Origin: Serripes groenlandicus
Taxonomy: Eukaryota; Mollusca; Bivalvia; Cardiida; Cardiidae
NCBI GenBank assembly: GCA_031761405.1
Contig: JASEVX010000007.1
Location: 44,284,411 to 44,348,410, forward strand
Length of the DNA: 64,000 bases
Reading direction: 5' to 3'
Each line of letters opens with the position of its first letter. The first letter of the stretch is position 1. Of the stretch, positions 52,703-64,000 are shown piece after piece. Both the position numbers and the translations under genes were made by a program. The notes beneath the pieces were generated by a model. The model was not told the origin of the DNA and ran no database searches. It saw nothing but the letters and a program-made list of their open reading frames with translations.

Positions 52703-52940
52703 TTGAGCCGTTCCTCTGTGTAATGTATCGACCCAGATCAGCCTGCGCAGTCAACACAGGCTAATCGGGGCTTACGCATTCCGTCTCAGGGGGATGTTTC
52801 AAGCAATGACTCCTGAAACAAAAAAATCCACAGAAGGCGAAAAGTGTCTGTCTGGGTTAGCCTGCATGGCCTGCGTGGCATGATCCGGGTCGATACTTTA
52901 CGCACTGTCCAAAATGTTGGTTTTCTCGCGCGACGGCTCA
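52703..52940. mobile_element. GAGCCGTC foldback MITE, reversed copy
   Basis: Ends TTGAGCCGTTCC and TTGGTTTTCTCGCGCGACGG+CTCA, with interior TCCGTCTCAGGGGGATGTTT and CCGGGTCGATACTTTACGCA. Orientation is opposite to the 22389 copy. Confidence 0.8.
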
Positions 52941-53423
52941 TTTGTTTATGTTTTGTATGTAAGAAAATAATGATCATACAGGGGAATTTCTCTATTGATA
53001 CATTTTGACACCCAGCAGATGACTTTTGTAAATGCTGTGACAAAAGAATCAATCATCACTGGGCATTTTTCTCCAGGTGCATTTTGACACCTCTGCAGCA
53101 AATGAGTTTTCTAAATAATGTAGAAAGTGGAGATATTGCTCATACTGTGTAATTTAGTATTTTGCCAATATGGTTTCAATTATTTATTATATTTAATTTT
53201 TTTACTTTCATTATTAGAGATTTTCCATAGTTTTACCTCATTCTTTTAGATTTGGCAAAATAAGAACTACATGTATAATGGAAGATTAGGAGAAAATAGT
53301 GTATAATGTAAGCTTATGATTCTACTGATACACCTTGTAAGTCATTAAACATTTCCCTGGTGTGAATAGGTTCAGATCTTAATTCCAAAATGTCAAGCTT
53401 GAAGGAAAAAAAAACACAGTCTG

Positions 53424-53652
53424 TTAACCCTTTCCCTCATACGGCAATACTGCAGCAGACGACTTTGAACATTTTTTGTCCAAAAATAGAAAATCTCTTT
53501 AACTGAATGGATAACCTATGACAAAAGTGGAAAACATAGTGGCAAAAGGAGAAATTGCACGTTTTGTGCATTTTCTTCTTTTGTCACTATGTTTTCAAAA
53601 AGCTGTCTGCTGCAGAGGCGTCAGAAAGCGTCTATATGAGGGAAAGGGTTAA
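53424..53652 (+). mobile_element. TTAA-type palindromic MITE
   Basis: TTAA at both ends, CCCTTTCCCTCATACGGCAA at left and TATATGAGGGAAAGGG at right. Confidence 0.88.
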
Positions 53653-54390
53653 CCTTTCAAACTTGCACTCTTTTGGAAGCATCTACAGCAGACATATTTA
53701 AAAAACATTCTACCAACAGCTTATAAGGAGAATTTCCCCCATTTGCCAAAATGTTTAAACCTGATCCCAATAATTAAACGTTCATTTAATGATTTCCGTA
53801 TTTTTACTGATATGTTTTTTTAAATCTTCTGCTGCAAAGGCATGCAATTTTAACTGTATCCTCCCTTTTCAAGCACATCTTCAAAAGAAGACTGAATACA
53901 TCTAGGCAAAACTAAGTTACATCTCTATAATTGACAGTACAATCATTCAGAAGAGTCAGAAACATTGTTGCAAAATGAAAATTTGTCCGAAGTGAGCGAT
54001 TTCTCCTTTTGCCACAATGTTTTCAAAAGTCGTCAGAAGCAGATGTGTTAAAATGTGTCTGCAGTTGATAAAGGGTTATACCAATAAGGACAGATAAGCA
54101 CATGAACATCTCTACAATAATTGCAAAGATTTTAGACAACCAGACTTCGATCAAGAAGATAGTGCTTTTGATAACCATTATCAAACTGTATTTATAATAA
54201 CTATATGTGTATCGGTATTGAATGTTATCATGTATGTTATTATAAATATTTTATAAAGACATTGATTCTCAATGTGTGTTCATGTCAGTATTGATTTTAA
54301 ATTCTTCTTCTATAGTGAGTGGCATGAATGTCCACTTATCAATAAGACTGACAAATTATGACCTACAGAGCCCAAAAACTATAAAGCTTT

Positions 54391-54620
54391 TTAACCCTTT
54401 GCCTCATATAGACACTTTCTGACGCCTCTGTAGCAGACAGCTTTTTGAAAACATAGTGACAAAAGAAGAAATTGCTCAAAACAAGCAATTTCTCATTTTG
54501 CCACAATGTTTTCCACTTTTATTCATAGGTTATCCATTCATTTATAGAGAATTTCTATTTTTTGACAAAATATGTTTAAAGTCGTCTGCTGCAGAATTGT
54601 CGTATGAGGAAAAGGGTTAA
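54391..54620 (-). mobile_element. TTAA-type palindromic MITE
   Basis: TTAA at both ends; left end CCCTTTGCCTCATATAGACA marks the reversed orientation. Confidence 0.86.
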
Positions 54621-54636
54621 ATGTTCTCTGTGCTAA

Positions 54637-54765
54637 AAAATTAACTCCGTTCTCCACATAAGACTTCTGATTGGTCAATTTCGAGAATAAATTTGCTTCT
54701 GTCCAATCGGATGCTTGAGCACAAATTCTGAACATGGTGTAAATTTTCTAGTTTTGGAGCCTAAT
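54637..54765. repeat. Dispersed ~130-bp repeat, copy 2
   Basis: Matches 16785-16915 (AAGACTTCTGATTGGTCAAT, TTTGCTTCTGTCCAATCGGA), 17 bp right of a MITE. Confidence 0.65.
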
Positions 54766-54769
54766 GAAA

Positions 54770-56165
54770 GGGCACAGACATACACATACGACTTCATAGA
54801 CCCTTATTATGATCAAAAGTGGAGGTACACTTAGTATAATAAAAATCATCTACCCGATATGTAATTTTTAGGAAACATGGTGAAAAATGTGATTAAAATA
54901 TAAACATATATGTATATGTGTAGAGACACTAACCCATCAACAATATAAGACGGTCTGAAAACAACATAGATATCAGGTTAGTGTGCCTCTAAAATAAGCA
55001 ATTCTAGAATATCCAAATTTGAAAATATATGAAGAAGCCATTATTGAATTGTAATACAACCTTAAATAGATACCGGTAGGCAATTATTTCGGGAAAATTG
55101 CAGCTGATGACTTTTGAAAAATTTGTGGCAAAGGGAGATGTTTGCTTATAATGAGCAATTTCTCATTTTGTGACAATGTTTCAACGCTATTAAATAATTG
55201 TATGTTCAAAAATAGACATTTTCCATAGAAGTTAATTATTTTATAATCCAAGAAAAGTGACACACATATTGGCAGCATAAATTGAGAAAAGACCTGAAAA
55301 CAATGTGGGGGAAGGAGAAATTGCTCATCCTCATCTGAGGATGTTGAAAATATTGCAGAAAGGTATAATTGCTCACGTGAGTGATTTTCCAAATTCCCTC
55401 CAAATTGTTTTTAGTGAAGATTCTTTTGAATTCACATTTTTTCCTCTGATGTTTTCTAAGCAAAAAATTGTATTGTTTAACAACTTTGTGATTATGCTAA
55501 GTTCATGACATCATTATTTTCTCGCTTTTCTTGAGTGACTTTATGCTAGAAATCAAATGATTCGTATGGTCCTCGAAAGCGTCATTCTTTGAATACTTTT
55601 GCTCAAGAAATTCAGAGACTCGACTATAATAAGGACTATTTCTGTCCGATAAAGCTCAAGTAGTAATTATCCACAGTAGTCAAAGTGTTGAATGAATCAT
55701 TGAGTTATCCATGGCAACAATGTTAACCTGAAGAGTGGTGTCGCTATGGAAATAAATTGCACTTCAAATGAAAATCTTCTGTGGTTTGGTAAATATGCCA
55801 GTCTTTTAATAAAGTCGCTTTTCATACCTGAAAGTAAATAAAGTGCTTCAGTTAATATTTATCCAACCCATCTTAATCTGCAGCTGATACAAACAGAGAG
55901 AAATTTCACCTTTGTCAGCAAAACAATTTCTTGTAATGAGCGTTACAATTGCAGCATGTTACATAAACCTCAACATTGATGAATAAGACTTTTAGACAGT
56001 AAGTAAGTTTTGATCAGTGTAGATTCAGATCAGCCAATACATTCCTACTCTGATCTGTGTTCTGACTGCCTACTAGAATATTCTTTCAAGACCCAATCAC
56101 CTGATTGCATTCAAAGCAAAACAGACGTAGAGCTTCACTAGTTGCAAATATCTCTGGCCTATTTC
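54770..56165. other. No gene recognised
   Basis: Decayed MITE-like pieces near 55100-55330 (AGGAGAAATTGCTCATCC). Nothing else supportable. Confidence 0.4.
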
Positions 56166-56170
56166 CTGCT

Positions 56171-56418
56171 TTAACCCTTTCCCACATACAATAAATCTGC
56201 AGCAGACAACATCGAAAACTTGTTAAAAGAATGGGAAGTCTTCACAAATAAAAGCCTTCTTAGTAAAAAGTTTTGAAAACACTGTGGCAAAAGGAGAAAT
56301 TGCTCATCATGAGCAATTTCCCCTGTTGCTATGGTTTCAAAAGACATCAGCTGCAAATGCGTAAGAATGCGTCTACTGCAGAGGCGTCAGAATGCGTCTA
56401 CATGAGGGAAAGAGTTAA
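56171..56418 (+). mobile_element. TTAA-type MITE, subfamily CCCACATACA, right end duplicated
   Basis: TTAACCCTTTCCCACATACA at left. At right the block AATGCGTCTAC is doubled (GCGTAAGAATGCGTCTAC ... GCGTCAGAATGCGTCTAC) before GAGGGAAAGAGTTAA. Confidence 0.8.
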
Positions 56419-56650
56419 GGTCCATTTAAAGTCACCAAGACTATATTATTACTTGTACTGACAAATCATTTGAGCTAGACAATCATTAAAATTAAGTAAA
56501 ATAGGTAGGGTAGGTTCATAAATACAGCTTAATCTTGGTTGACAAAAATTACTTAAAAATTACTTAAATTTAAGAACTTGTCAAAAATCAAGAATGCTGA
56601 TACAAAGTAAAATAATTAAGCAGGATACAAATGGGTAAATTATTTATGTA

Positions 56651-56892
56651 TTAGCCCTTCCCCCAGATACAGCAAATGAGAAGAAGACGACTTTGAACAC
56701 AACTAAGCAAAATTATGAACGATCCCTATAAATTCATGTATATTAATGCATAGAGTCGAAAACATTGTGTCAAAAGGAGGAATTACTCATCATGCATAAT
56801 TTCTCCTTGTCACAATATTTTTAAATGTCGTCTTATGCAAATGTCTTTTAAAAATGCATTAAAAATGCACCTGCAGGTGGGGAAGGGATTAA
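56651..56892. mobile_element. TTAA-type MITE, diverged
   Basis: TTAGCCCTTCCCCCAGATAC ... CTGCAGGTGGGGAAGGGATT+AA; interior AAAAGGAGGAATTACTCATC. Confidence 0.65.
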
Positions 56893-57505
56893 ATATGAGA
56901 TATCATTGTCACCAAGTATTGCCTTCAATCGATAAATACCAGATGCATTTACCCGACATGTGCACACTATATCATATATTTAACAGAATTTAAATATCAA
57001 CATGGGAAAATAAGCATACACACACACTAGGACAAGAGGGTTCAAAGATAAACATGAATTGTCTGTCTATTATCAATAACTAAAACCTCATTAGGTCAAT
57101 GCAGGACAGCCAGACATAAAGACAGGCCAAGGTATGTTACAAAACACTAGTATTTTACAAGCTTCTGTTTAACCATTACCCACTTGCAGATGCGTCTTGA
57201 CACATCTGCAGCAGACGTTTTTAGAAAAAATAGTGATGAAAAGAGAAATTGTCACAATGTTTTCAACTTGATAATCATATTTTCATTTGTAGAAATTTTC
57301 CATATTTTTGTCTTGATGTTTGCAAAGTCGTTTGCTGTTGATTTATTGTATGCATAATGTAATTTCTCGACAAGCAATCATTGCTTGAAAGTAAGAATGG
57401 TTTTTCTTTTGGTAATTGCATGAGTCTGATGTAGCATTGTAGCATTTGTTTTCCTGCTTGCTTCACAATATCTTATAATGCATACATAATTCATGAAGAA
57501 AGAGT

Positions 57506-57734
57506 TTACCCTTTCCCTCATATAGACGCTTTCTGATGCCTCTGCAGCACACAGCTTTTTGAAAACATAGTGACAAAAGAAGAAATTGCACAAAACGTGC
57601 AATTTCTCCTTTTGCCACAATGTTTTTCACTTTTTGTCATAGGTTATCTATTCAATTATGAAGATTTTCTATGTTTTGAAAAAATACGTTCAAAGTCGTC
57701 TGCTGCAGAATTGTCGTATGAGGGAAAGGGTTAA
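57506..57734 (-). mobile_element. TTAA-type palindromic MITE
   Basis: TTTACCCTTTCCCTCATATA at left (TTAA mutated), TATGAGGGAAAGGGTTAA at right; centre GAAATTGCACAAAACGTGCA. Confidence 0.87.
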
Positions 57735-57810
57735 TTGGTGGGATAAAAAGGGTCAAAACATGTTTGACAGGTTATTCAGCACACTTTGATCTGTGCTTCA
57801 TCAGTTATTG

Positions 57811-58041
57811 TTAACCCTTTCCCTCATATAGACGCTTTTTGAAATCTATGCAGCAGACGACTTTTAAAAAACATAGTGACAAAAAAAGGAATTTGCTCAA
57901 AATGAGCAATTTGTCCTTTTGACACAATGTTTTCAACTTTTAGTCATAGGTTATCCATTCAAGTATAGAGATTTCTTATGTTTTGACGAAATATGTTCAA
58001 AGTCGTCGGCTGCAGAATTGTCGTATGAGGGAAAGGGTTAA
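57811..58041 (-). mobile_element. TTAA-type palindromic MITE
   Basis: TTAA at both ends, 77 bp from the previous copy and in the same orientation. Confidence 0.88.
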
Positions 58042-58240
58042 AGATTAAGATCAATAAAATCAGGTTGTCATTTGGAACGAAAGTCTTCAAACTTCATCTT
58101 CCATGCATTCTTGGGAAACTCGAGGGACTTTCAGTAACAGACACATATCAACCCAAAACAACTCGGTAATAACTAAAGATAGCAATCTCAGTAATTGATG
58201 GATGCCCAAGACTTTTGAGCTTGAAGTGCTTTCTTGAGAT

Positions 58241-58466
58241 TTAACCCTTTCCCTCATACGACAATTCTGCAGCAGACGACTTTGAACGTATTTTGTCAAA
58301 ACATAGAAAATCTCCATAATTGAATGGATAACCTATGACTAAAAGTGGAAAACATTGTGGCAAAAGGAGAAATTGCACGTTTTGTGCAATTTCTTCTTTT
58401 GTCACTATGTTTTCAAAAAGCCGTCTGCTGCAGAGGCGTCAGAAAGCGTCTATATGAGGTAAAGAG
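58241..58466 (+). mobile_element. TTAA-type palindromic MITE, right end damaged
   Basis: TTAACCCTTTCCCTCATACG at left; the right end reads TATATGAGGTAAAGAGA and its TTAA is lost. Confidence 0.84.
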
Positions 58467-58694
58467 ACTTTCAGTCTGAATCATCTACACACACAGAAGA
58501 TTCTGATTGTGTACAAGATTCAAAATCCCTTCATGCTGCATAAAACTACAGACCGGACATGACAAACAAGTTGCACCTTGCAAATTATTTTTCTTAAAGA
58601 ATCTGCCTTCCAACATTTAAAGAAACATTAGCCTGAAATGTGTGGGGCTACACTTTGTGCGAGTTATCATTGTTGGTACAGGCCAACTTTACTG

Positions 58695-58988
58695 CTAACC
58701 CTTTCCCTCATGTAGACGCTTTCTGACGCTCCTGGAGCTCATAATAAGCAATTTCTCCTTTTGCTACAAAAGTTGTCTGCTGCATTCTTGTTGTGTGATT
58801 TAACCCCCTTCCCACATACAACTTATCTGCACTTGAAGACTGTGAAAATGTGAAAAGTCTTTATAAATTATTAAAAGGAGTTGAAAACATTGTGGCCAAA
58901 GGATTAATTTCTCCTTTGGCCTCAATGTTTTTAAAAGTCGTCTGCTGCAGAGGCTTCAGAAAGCGTCTGTATGTGCTAAAAGGGTTAA
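58695..58988. mobile_element. Deleted TTAA-type MITE followed by a second one
   Basis: TAACCCTTTCCCTCATGTAG starts a copy that loses most of its interior; at 58800 TTAACCCCCTTCCCACATAC begins another, ending GCTAAAAGGGTTAA at 58988. Confidence 0.72.
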
Positions 58989-59227
58989 AGGATTCAGGAT
59001 AGCTTTATTTTATACAATCCGACTAAGTGTCTTTCAAAAATAATGATTTGAAAAGAAAAACAAAATCAACCATGTGTCACTAAGACACTCTGTGATGTGA
59101 AATATTGTGAAATATTATGCTTTCTAAACTCTCCTAAAAAGGCATCTAAATATTGAGGGCGTTAGTGGCAAGTCGGAATAGCGCATATTATAAAGTATTC
59201 AGACATGTCTTTGATATATTTACAAAA

Positions 59228-60323
59228 ACAAGAGGGCCATGTGGCCCTGGAATCGCTCACCTGAGAATGGGCTATTTAAGACATAACTCTTTCAGCGCCA
59301 ATGGCAATATCATCAAGACAAACTTTTGACAAAATTTCAAGCTGCTCAAGTCAAAAATGCGATCTCTATAGTGTTAACTAGATTGTTCTACAATTTGGCA
59401 TTAGTTGTTGACCTGACCCATATTCAAACTTACCCTAGATAGCATCAAGACAAATATTCTGACAAAGTTTCAACATGCTCAATCCAAACATGTGGCTGCC
59501 AGAGTGTTAACAAGATTTCCCTTAAATTTGGCCTAGTGACCTAGTTTTTGACATGACATGACCCATATTCAAACTTGGCCTAGATATCATCAGGACAAAC
59601 TTTCTGATAAAGTTTCAACATGCTCAAGTTTAAAATGTGGCTTCCAGTGTTAAAAAGATTTTCCTTAAATTTGACCTAGTGACCTAGTTTTTGAACGGAC
59701 ATGACCCATATTCAAACTTGGCCTAGATATCACTAAGACAAATATTCCGACACAGTTTCAACATGCTCAAGCCAAAAATGTGATTTACAGAGTTTTAACA
59801 AGATTTTCCTTAAATGTTGCCTAGTGACATAGTTATTGACCGGACATGACCCATATTCAAACTTGGCCTAGATATCACTAAGACAATATTTCGACACAGT
59901 TTCAACATGCTCAAGCCAAAAATGTGATTTACAGAGTTTAACCAAGATTTTCCTTAAATGTTGCCTAGTGACCTAGTTTTTAACCGGACATGACCCATAT
60001 TCGAACTTGGCCTAGAAATAATCAAAACAAACTTTCTGACAAAGTTTCAACATGCTAAAGTTTAAAATGTGGCTTCCAGAGTGTTTACAAGATTTTCCTT
60101 CAATTTAGCCTAGTGACCTAGTTTTTGACCCGACATGACCCAGTTTCGAACTTGGCCTAGATTTGATGGATATATATGTTCTGGTAAATGTTCATGAAGA
60201 TTGGATTCAAAATGTTGCATCTAGAGTGTTAACAAGCAAATGTTGACAACGGACGATGGATGACGGACAAAAGGCGATTACAAAAACTCACCTTGAGCAC
60301 TTAGTGCTCTGGTGAGCTAAAAA
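59228..60323 (+). mobile_element. ACAAGAG...GAGCTAAAA tandem-repeat element
   Basis: Starts ACAAGAGGGCCATGTGGCCC and ends GAGCACTTAGTGCTCTGGTG+AGCTAAAA, with a hairpin at each end. The interior has about six units of ~145 bp (CCTAGTGACCTAGTTTTTGA, CATGACCCATATTCAAACTT, TTTCAACATGCTCAAG). The layout matches bivalve Helitron-like non-autonomous elements; assignment by structure only. Confidence 0.75.
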
Positions 60324-60718
60324 TAACAATAAATGAAAGTTTAATTTTTGGCAAGTCGAAGACATTTCGGCAATGTCTGCTGCAGATGAGTCAAAATGTA
60401 GGAAAAGGAGTACAATAACATAAATATCATTTGTCAGGGCTACAGATAACGTATTTAGTGAATTGGGTATTTACCTCTTTGTTTTTCAGACAATGGCTTT
60501 TTTTTAATTGAGCAACAGGGATAACTTTCAAATTATTTTTTTGAACGACTTGATATCATCGTGGCAAAGCGAGACATTATGAGCAAAGTCTCCTTTTCTC
60601 ACAATATTTCAATGTAGTTTAACTAACGGTTCTGATTGTTGGGCATCCCTCATTCATCCAGACACTTTTTAAATATAGTTTTGCTTTAATCTGTATACAC
60701 AGTGTACATCAAGATATG

Positions 60719-60936
60719 TTAACCCTTTCCATCATATAAACGTTTTCGGACGCCTCTGCAGCAGACGGCTTTTTGAAAACAGTGACAAAAGAAGAAATTG
60801 CACAATTCTCCTTTTGCCACAATGTTTTCCACTTTTTGTCATAGGTTATCCATTCAATTATGGAGATTTTCTATGTTTTGACAAAATATGTTCAAAGTCG
60901 TCTGCTGCAGAATTGTCGTGTGAGGGAAAGGGTTAA
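60719..60936 (-). mobile_element. TTAA-type palindromic MITE
   Basis: TTAA at both ends; the central hairpin is shortened. Confidence 0.86.
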
Positions 60937-61385
60937 GCCACATTAAGCCATATACTTTTTTCCCCATTCGGATCTTGTTTAATTTGATATCAAATATTTA
61001 AGCAACACAAATGTAAACAATTGCTTTATTTACTCTTTATTTGGTTTTGAGTACTCATCATTTTAAAATGAATTGCTTTTTTTGACAATGCTTTTGTATT
61101 TTTAAGCAACTAAGCTACTTATCTGTAGCTCGGATATATGTAGAACAAATAATTTTCATTGACTCAATTCATCTTCATTAGAACTTTATAGAAGCTTGCC
61201 AATTACCTGAATTTAAATTATTTGTTTAACCTTTTCCAAGATAGAACTAACTCAAAGCAGATGATTTCAAAATATACTGGTAATGAAAAATATGGAATTT
61301 TTCATAGAGTGAAGGTATGATATACGAATAGAGTGAAAAACATCGAGCAAAAGGAGAGGTTGCTTTTGATGAGCAACTTCCTCCT

Positions 61386-61615
61386 TATACCCTTTCCCTC
61401 ATATAGACGCTTTCTGACGCCTCTGCAGCAGATGGCTTTTTGAAAACATAGTGACAAAAGAAGAAATTGCACAAAACGTGCAATTTCTTCTTTTGCCACA
61501 ATGTTTTCTACTTTTTGTCATAGGTTATCCATTCAATTATGGAGATTTTCTATGTTTTGACAAAATACGTTCAAAGTCGTCGGCTGCAGAATTGTCGTAT
61601 GAGGGAAAGGGTTAA
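61386..61615 (-). mobile_element. TTAA-type palindromic MITE
   Basis: TATACCCTTTCCCTCATATA (left TTAA mutated) to TATGAGGGAAAGGGTTAA; centre GAAATTGCACAAAACGTGCA. It is inserted in an older, diverged relative whose remains flank it. Confidence 0.86.
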
Positions 61616-61939
61616 ACCTCCATGTTTTCTAAGAAAATAAAAATGCTTCTGCATGTGGGAGAGGTAAATTGCAACTTCCCTTGATTATATAGAGGCTGTT
61701 ACTTAGAACATATGTTAGATGGCTTGTAATATTCTAAGAAAATGTAACAACAAACAATGAATGGGTTTTTCATGACACATGAATATTTAGGACTCATGAT
61801 TTGGTAATAAGTTAAATGATTCATTAGAAAACATTACTCTGTGTGTAGCAGGTAAAAGTTCACACTTAATACTTACCACTCTTTAGATACGAAAAATACT
61901 AGTGAAATAAAAGATTTGTTGTAAAAGCTGTGTAATCTT

Positions 61940-62885
61940 AAAACAGAGGCTTGGTGGAATCTGATAGGACCCAAGGAACATTTCTACAAAATTATTTGAA
62001 AATCGGCAAGATACTTTCGTCCCAGAAGAGTTTTTAAGTTTCCACTATAGCCATATGAAGCAAAACAGCCCTGCCCCCTGGCGGCCATATTTTTTAACCC
62101 ATCAACATGGCTTGAAGGAATCTGATAGAGGGTCACCCCAAGGAACATTTCTTCAAAATAATTTGAAAATCGGCCTGACACTTCCGGAGAAGATTTTTTA
62201 ATTTTTCACTATAGCCATATACGGTAAAATAGCCCCGGCCCCTGGCAGCAAAAGTTTTAGAACAATCAACATGGCTTGAAGGAATCTGATAGAGGGTCAC
62301 CCTAGGAACATTTCTACAAAATTATTTGAAAATCGGCCTGATTCTTTCGGAGGAGAAGCTTGTTTAAGTTTTCACTCTAGCCATATAAGGCAAAATAGCC
62401 ACGCACTCTGGCGTCCCATGTATTTCGACCAAACAACATGATTTGAAGGAATCTAATAGAGGGTCACCCAAGGAACATTTCTATAATCCTTTTTTGAAAA
62501 TCAGCCCGACACTTTCAAAAGAAGATTTTTTAAGTTTTCACTATAGCCATATAAGGCAAAATAGCCCCCGCCCCCTGGTGGCCATGTTTTTTTAACCAAT
62601 CAACATAGCTAAGAGGAATCTGATAGAGGGTCATCCAAGGAACATTTCTACAAAATAATTTTAAAATCATCTAACCAGTTTAAGAGAAGAATTTTAAAGT
62701 TTTTTCTTTCGGTTGCCATGGAAACCAGAATTTTGCATGGATCAAAAAATATTGAAGACATTGAGATGATGCTTCCTATGAAGTTACATCCCAATTGGCC
62801 AAGCGGTTAGGGAGAAGAAGTCGTTTGAAGCAAAAAGTGGACGCATAGGCGCATGACGGACAATTTGCCATGACATAAGCTAAAA
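61940..62885. mobile_element. ~167-bp tandem-repeat element ending TAAGCTAAAA
   Basis: Five units each with GGAATCTGATAGAGGGTCAC, CAAGGAACATTTCTACAAAA and CACTATAGCCATAT (starts about 61948, 62114, 62280, 62449, 62616). The end CATGACATAAGCTAAAA lies directly against the next ACAAGAG element. Confidence 0.75.
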
Positions 62886-63023
62886 ACAAGAGCACCACGT
62901 ACGGCACAGACGCTCGACTGATAGAAAACAGAAAAAAAGCTGAGCTGAACAAAAAAAATTAATCGGACGACCACGACGCCAGGGTCATGACAATAGCTCT
63001 CGTTTTTTCAAAAGTCGAGCTAA
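62886..63023 (+). mobile_element. Short ACAAGAG...GTCGAGCTAAC element without repeats
   Basis: Starts ACAAGAGCACCACGTACGGC and ends CGTTTTTTCAAAAGTCGAGC+TAAC. The same end (CGAAAAGTCGAGCTAA) closes the 9004-15740 element. Possibly a minimal relative lacking the tandem core. Confidence 0.6.
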
Positions 63024-63423
63024 CAAGTACTAGGCTTGAAACGTGCCCTTCCTAAGTGCACTCCAACTTGACCGCCGAGACAAGTAAAAATTTAGGAATA
63101 TGAAATATACTCTCTTATCAAGAGCCCTGCTGAAATACAAAACTTTACAAATTCATGATACGGTATATTTTGTTAACTGAGTATATATTTGAAAGGCAAG
63201 TCTCAGATTTCAAGCATTGTCATCAAAAACATAAATGAGCAGTGCTCCAGGAGATTCAACTTTATTGTAATTATAACAAATCTGGAAGACAACCTGCTAG
63301 CACATCCATAATAATGGATTTAAATGCATACTGATTAACAGAAGTTTTCTTCAAACTTCCTATGACAAACAGAACAGAGCCAGATCAGACTGCATGGATT
63401 TTTTACCATTTGTAATGTTTGTA

Positions 63424-63653
63424 TTAACCCTTTCCCTCATACGACAATTCTGCAGCAGACGACTTCGAATGTATTTTGTCAAAACACAGAAAATCTCCAT
63501 AGTTGAATGGATAACCTATGACAAAAAGTGGAAAACATTGTGGCAAAAGGAGAAATTGCACGTTTTGTGCAATTTCTTCTTTTGTCACTATGTTTTCAAA
63601 AAGCTGTCTGCTGCAGAGGCGTCAGAAAGCGTCTATATGAGGGAAAGGGTTAA
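63424..63653 (+). mobile_element. TTAA-type palindromic MITE
   Basis: TTAA at both ends, CCCTTTCCCTCATACGACAA left, TATATGAGGGAAAGGG right. A 129-residue open frame across it is an artefact. Confidence 0.88.
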
Positions 63654-63805
63654 ACATTTCCCTGACAGAGACAGCATTAGGCTTCTTTGGAGCAAACAAT
63701 CTTTGAAAATATTGCTGGAAAGAGAAACAAATCCTCAAAACAACGTGTTTTATCTTTTCCCGCGACTCTTCAATTCTGTATGAAATATTTCTTCCAATTA
63801 AGTGA

Positions 63806-63983
63806 TTAACTCTTTGCCACAAATAGGCACTTTCTTGTATTGAAACCATTGTGATAAAAGGAGAAATTTATCATTTTTTTCAAAAATCATACTTTCATAT
63901 ATAGATTTAGATTTTTCATACTTTTGCCTAGATTTCAGTCGTCTGCTGTGGATTTGTTGTACATAAATGTGGGAAAGAGTTAA
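63806..63983. mobile_element. TTAA-type MITE, diverged, near window end
   Basis: TTAACTCTTTGCCACAAATA ... TAAATGTGGGAAAGAGTTAA. Confidence 0.65.
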
Positions 63984-64000
63984 TATTGAAAAGAATGACA

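Noticed and set aside
63394..63783. 129-residue open frame near the right end
   Set aside because: It runs through a TTAA-type MITE; the same residues (SAAEASESVYMRERVK) appear in frames across other copies.

Overview
The window is eukaryotic DNA, A+T-rich and packed with repeats. Split genes with GT-AG introns, non-LTR retrotransposons (LINEs), tRNA-derived SINEs, TTAA-flanked inverted-repeat elements and ACAAGAG...GAGCTAA tandem-repeat elements point to a mollusc, most likely a bivalve. A dreissenid mussel is my guess from the repeat style and cannot be proved here. There are no rRNA genes, no CRISPR array and no prokaryotic operons.

The one host gene I can reconstruct is a DNase I family gene on the minus strand, from 23454 down to 5934. 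It has eight small coding exons: 23445-23284, 21680-21592, 20889-20815, 18571-18474, 17982-17864, 8655-8498, 7850-7754 and 5981-5934. All splice sites are GT-AG and all phases agree. The exons encode 281 residues with a signal peptide, both cysteines of the conserved disulfide and every catalytic residue of the family. The introns are full of repeats. The region around exon 2 is duplicated, and a SINE with a 12-bp target duplication sits inside the spare exon. A satellite of about 32 units abuts exon 4 and its units resemble the intron 3/exon 4 acceptor junction. Intron 5 (9.2 kb) holds a nested stack: a SINE, split by an ACAAGAG...GAGCTAA tandem-repeat element, itself split by a 5'-truncated LINE.

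Layout: 1-4600 holds LINE and SINE fragments. 5.3-23.5 kb is the DNase I gene with its insertions. 23.5-28.2 kb is mostly unrecognised but holds a perfect 72-bp inverted repeat. 28.3-36.6 kb holds two LINEs of one family head to head (28318-31254 minus, 32071-36630 plus). 36.6-48 kb is unrecognised or simple-sequence DNA, SINEs and one copy of a 1.1-kb dispersed repeat. 48-64 kb is a dense cluster of TTAA-bounded palindromic MITEs with the second copy of the 1.1-kb repeat and two more tandem-repeat elements.

The most unusual retroelement signal is shared by three LINE copies (10385-15448, 28318-31254, 32071-36630). ORF2 lies in the same frame as ORF1, right after ORF1's single stop codon, with no ATG in that frame before or within the first part of the endonuclease domain. 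In two copies the 12 codons after the stop are conserved at protein level. This suggests ORF2 is made by stop-codon readthrough or by reinitiation without AUG.
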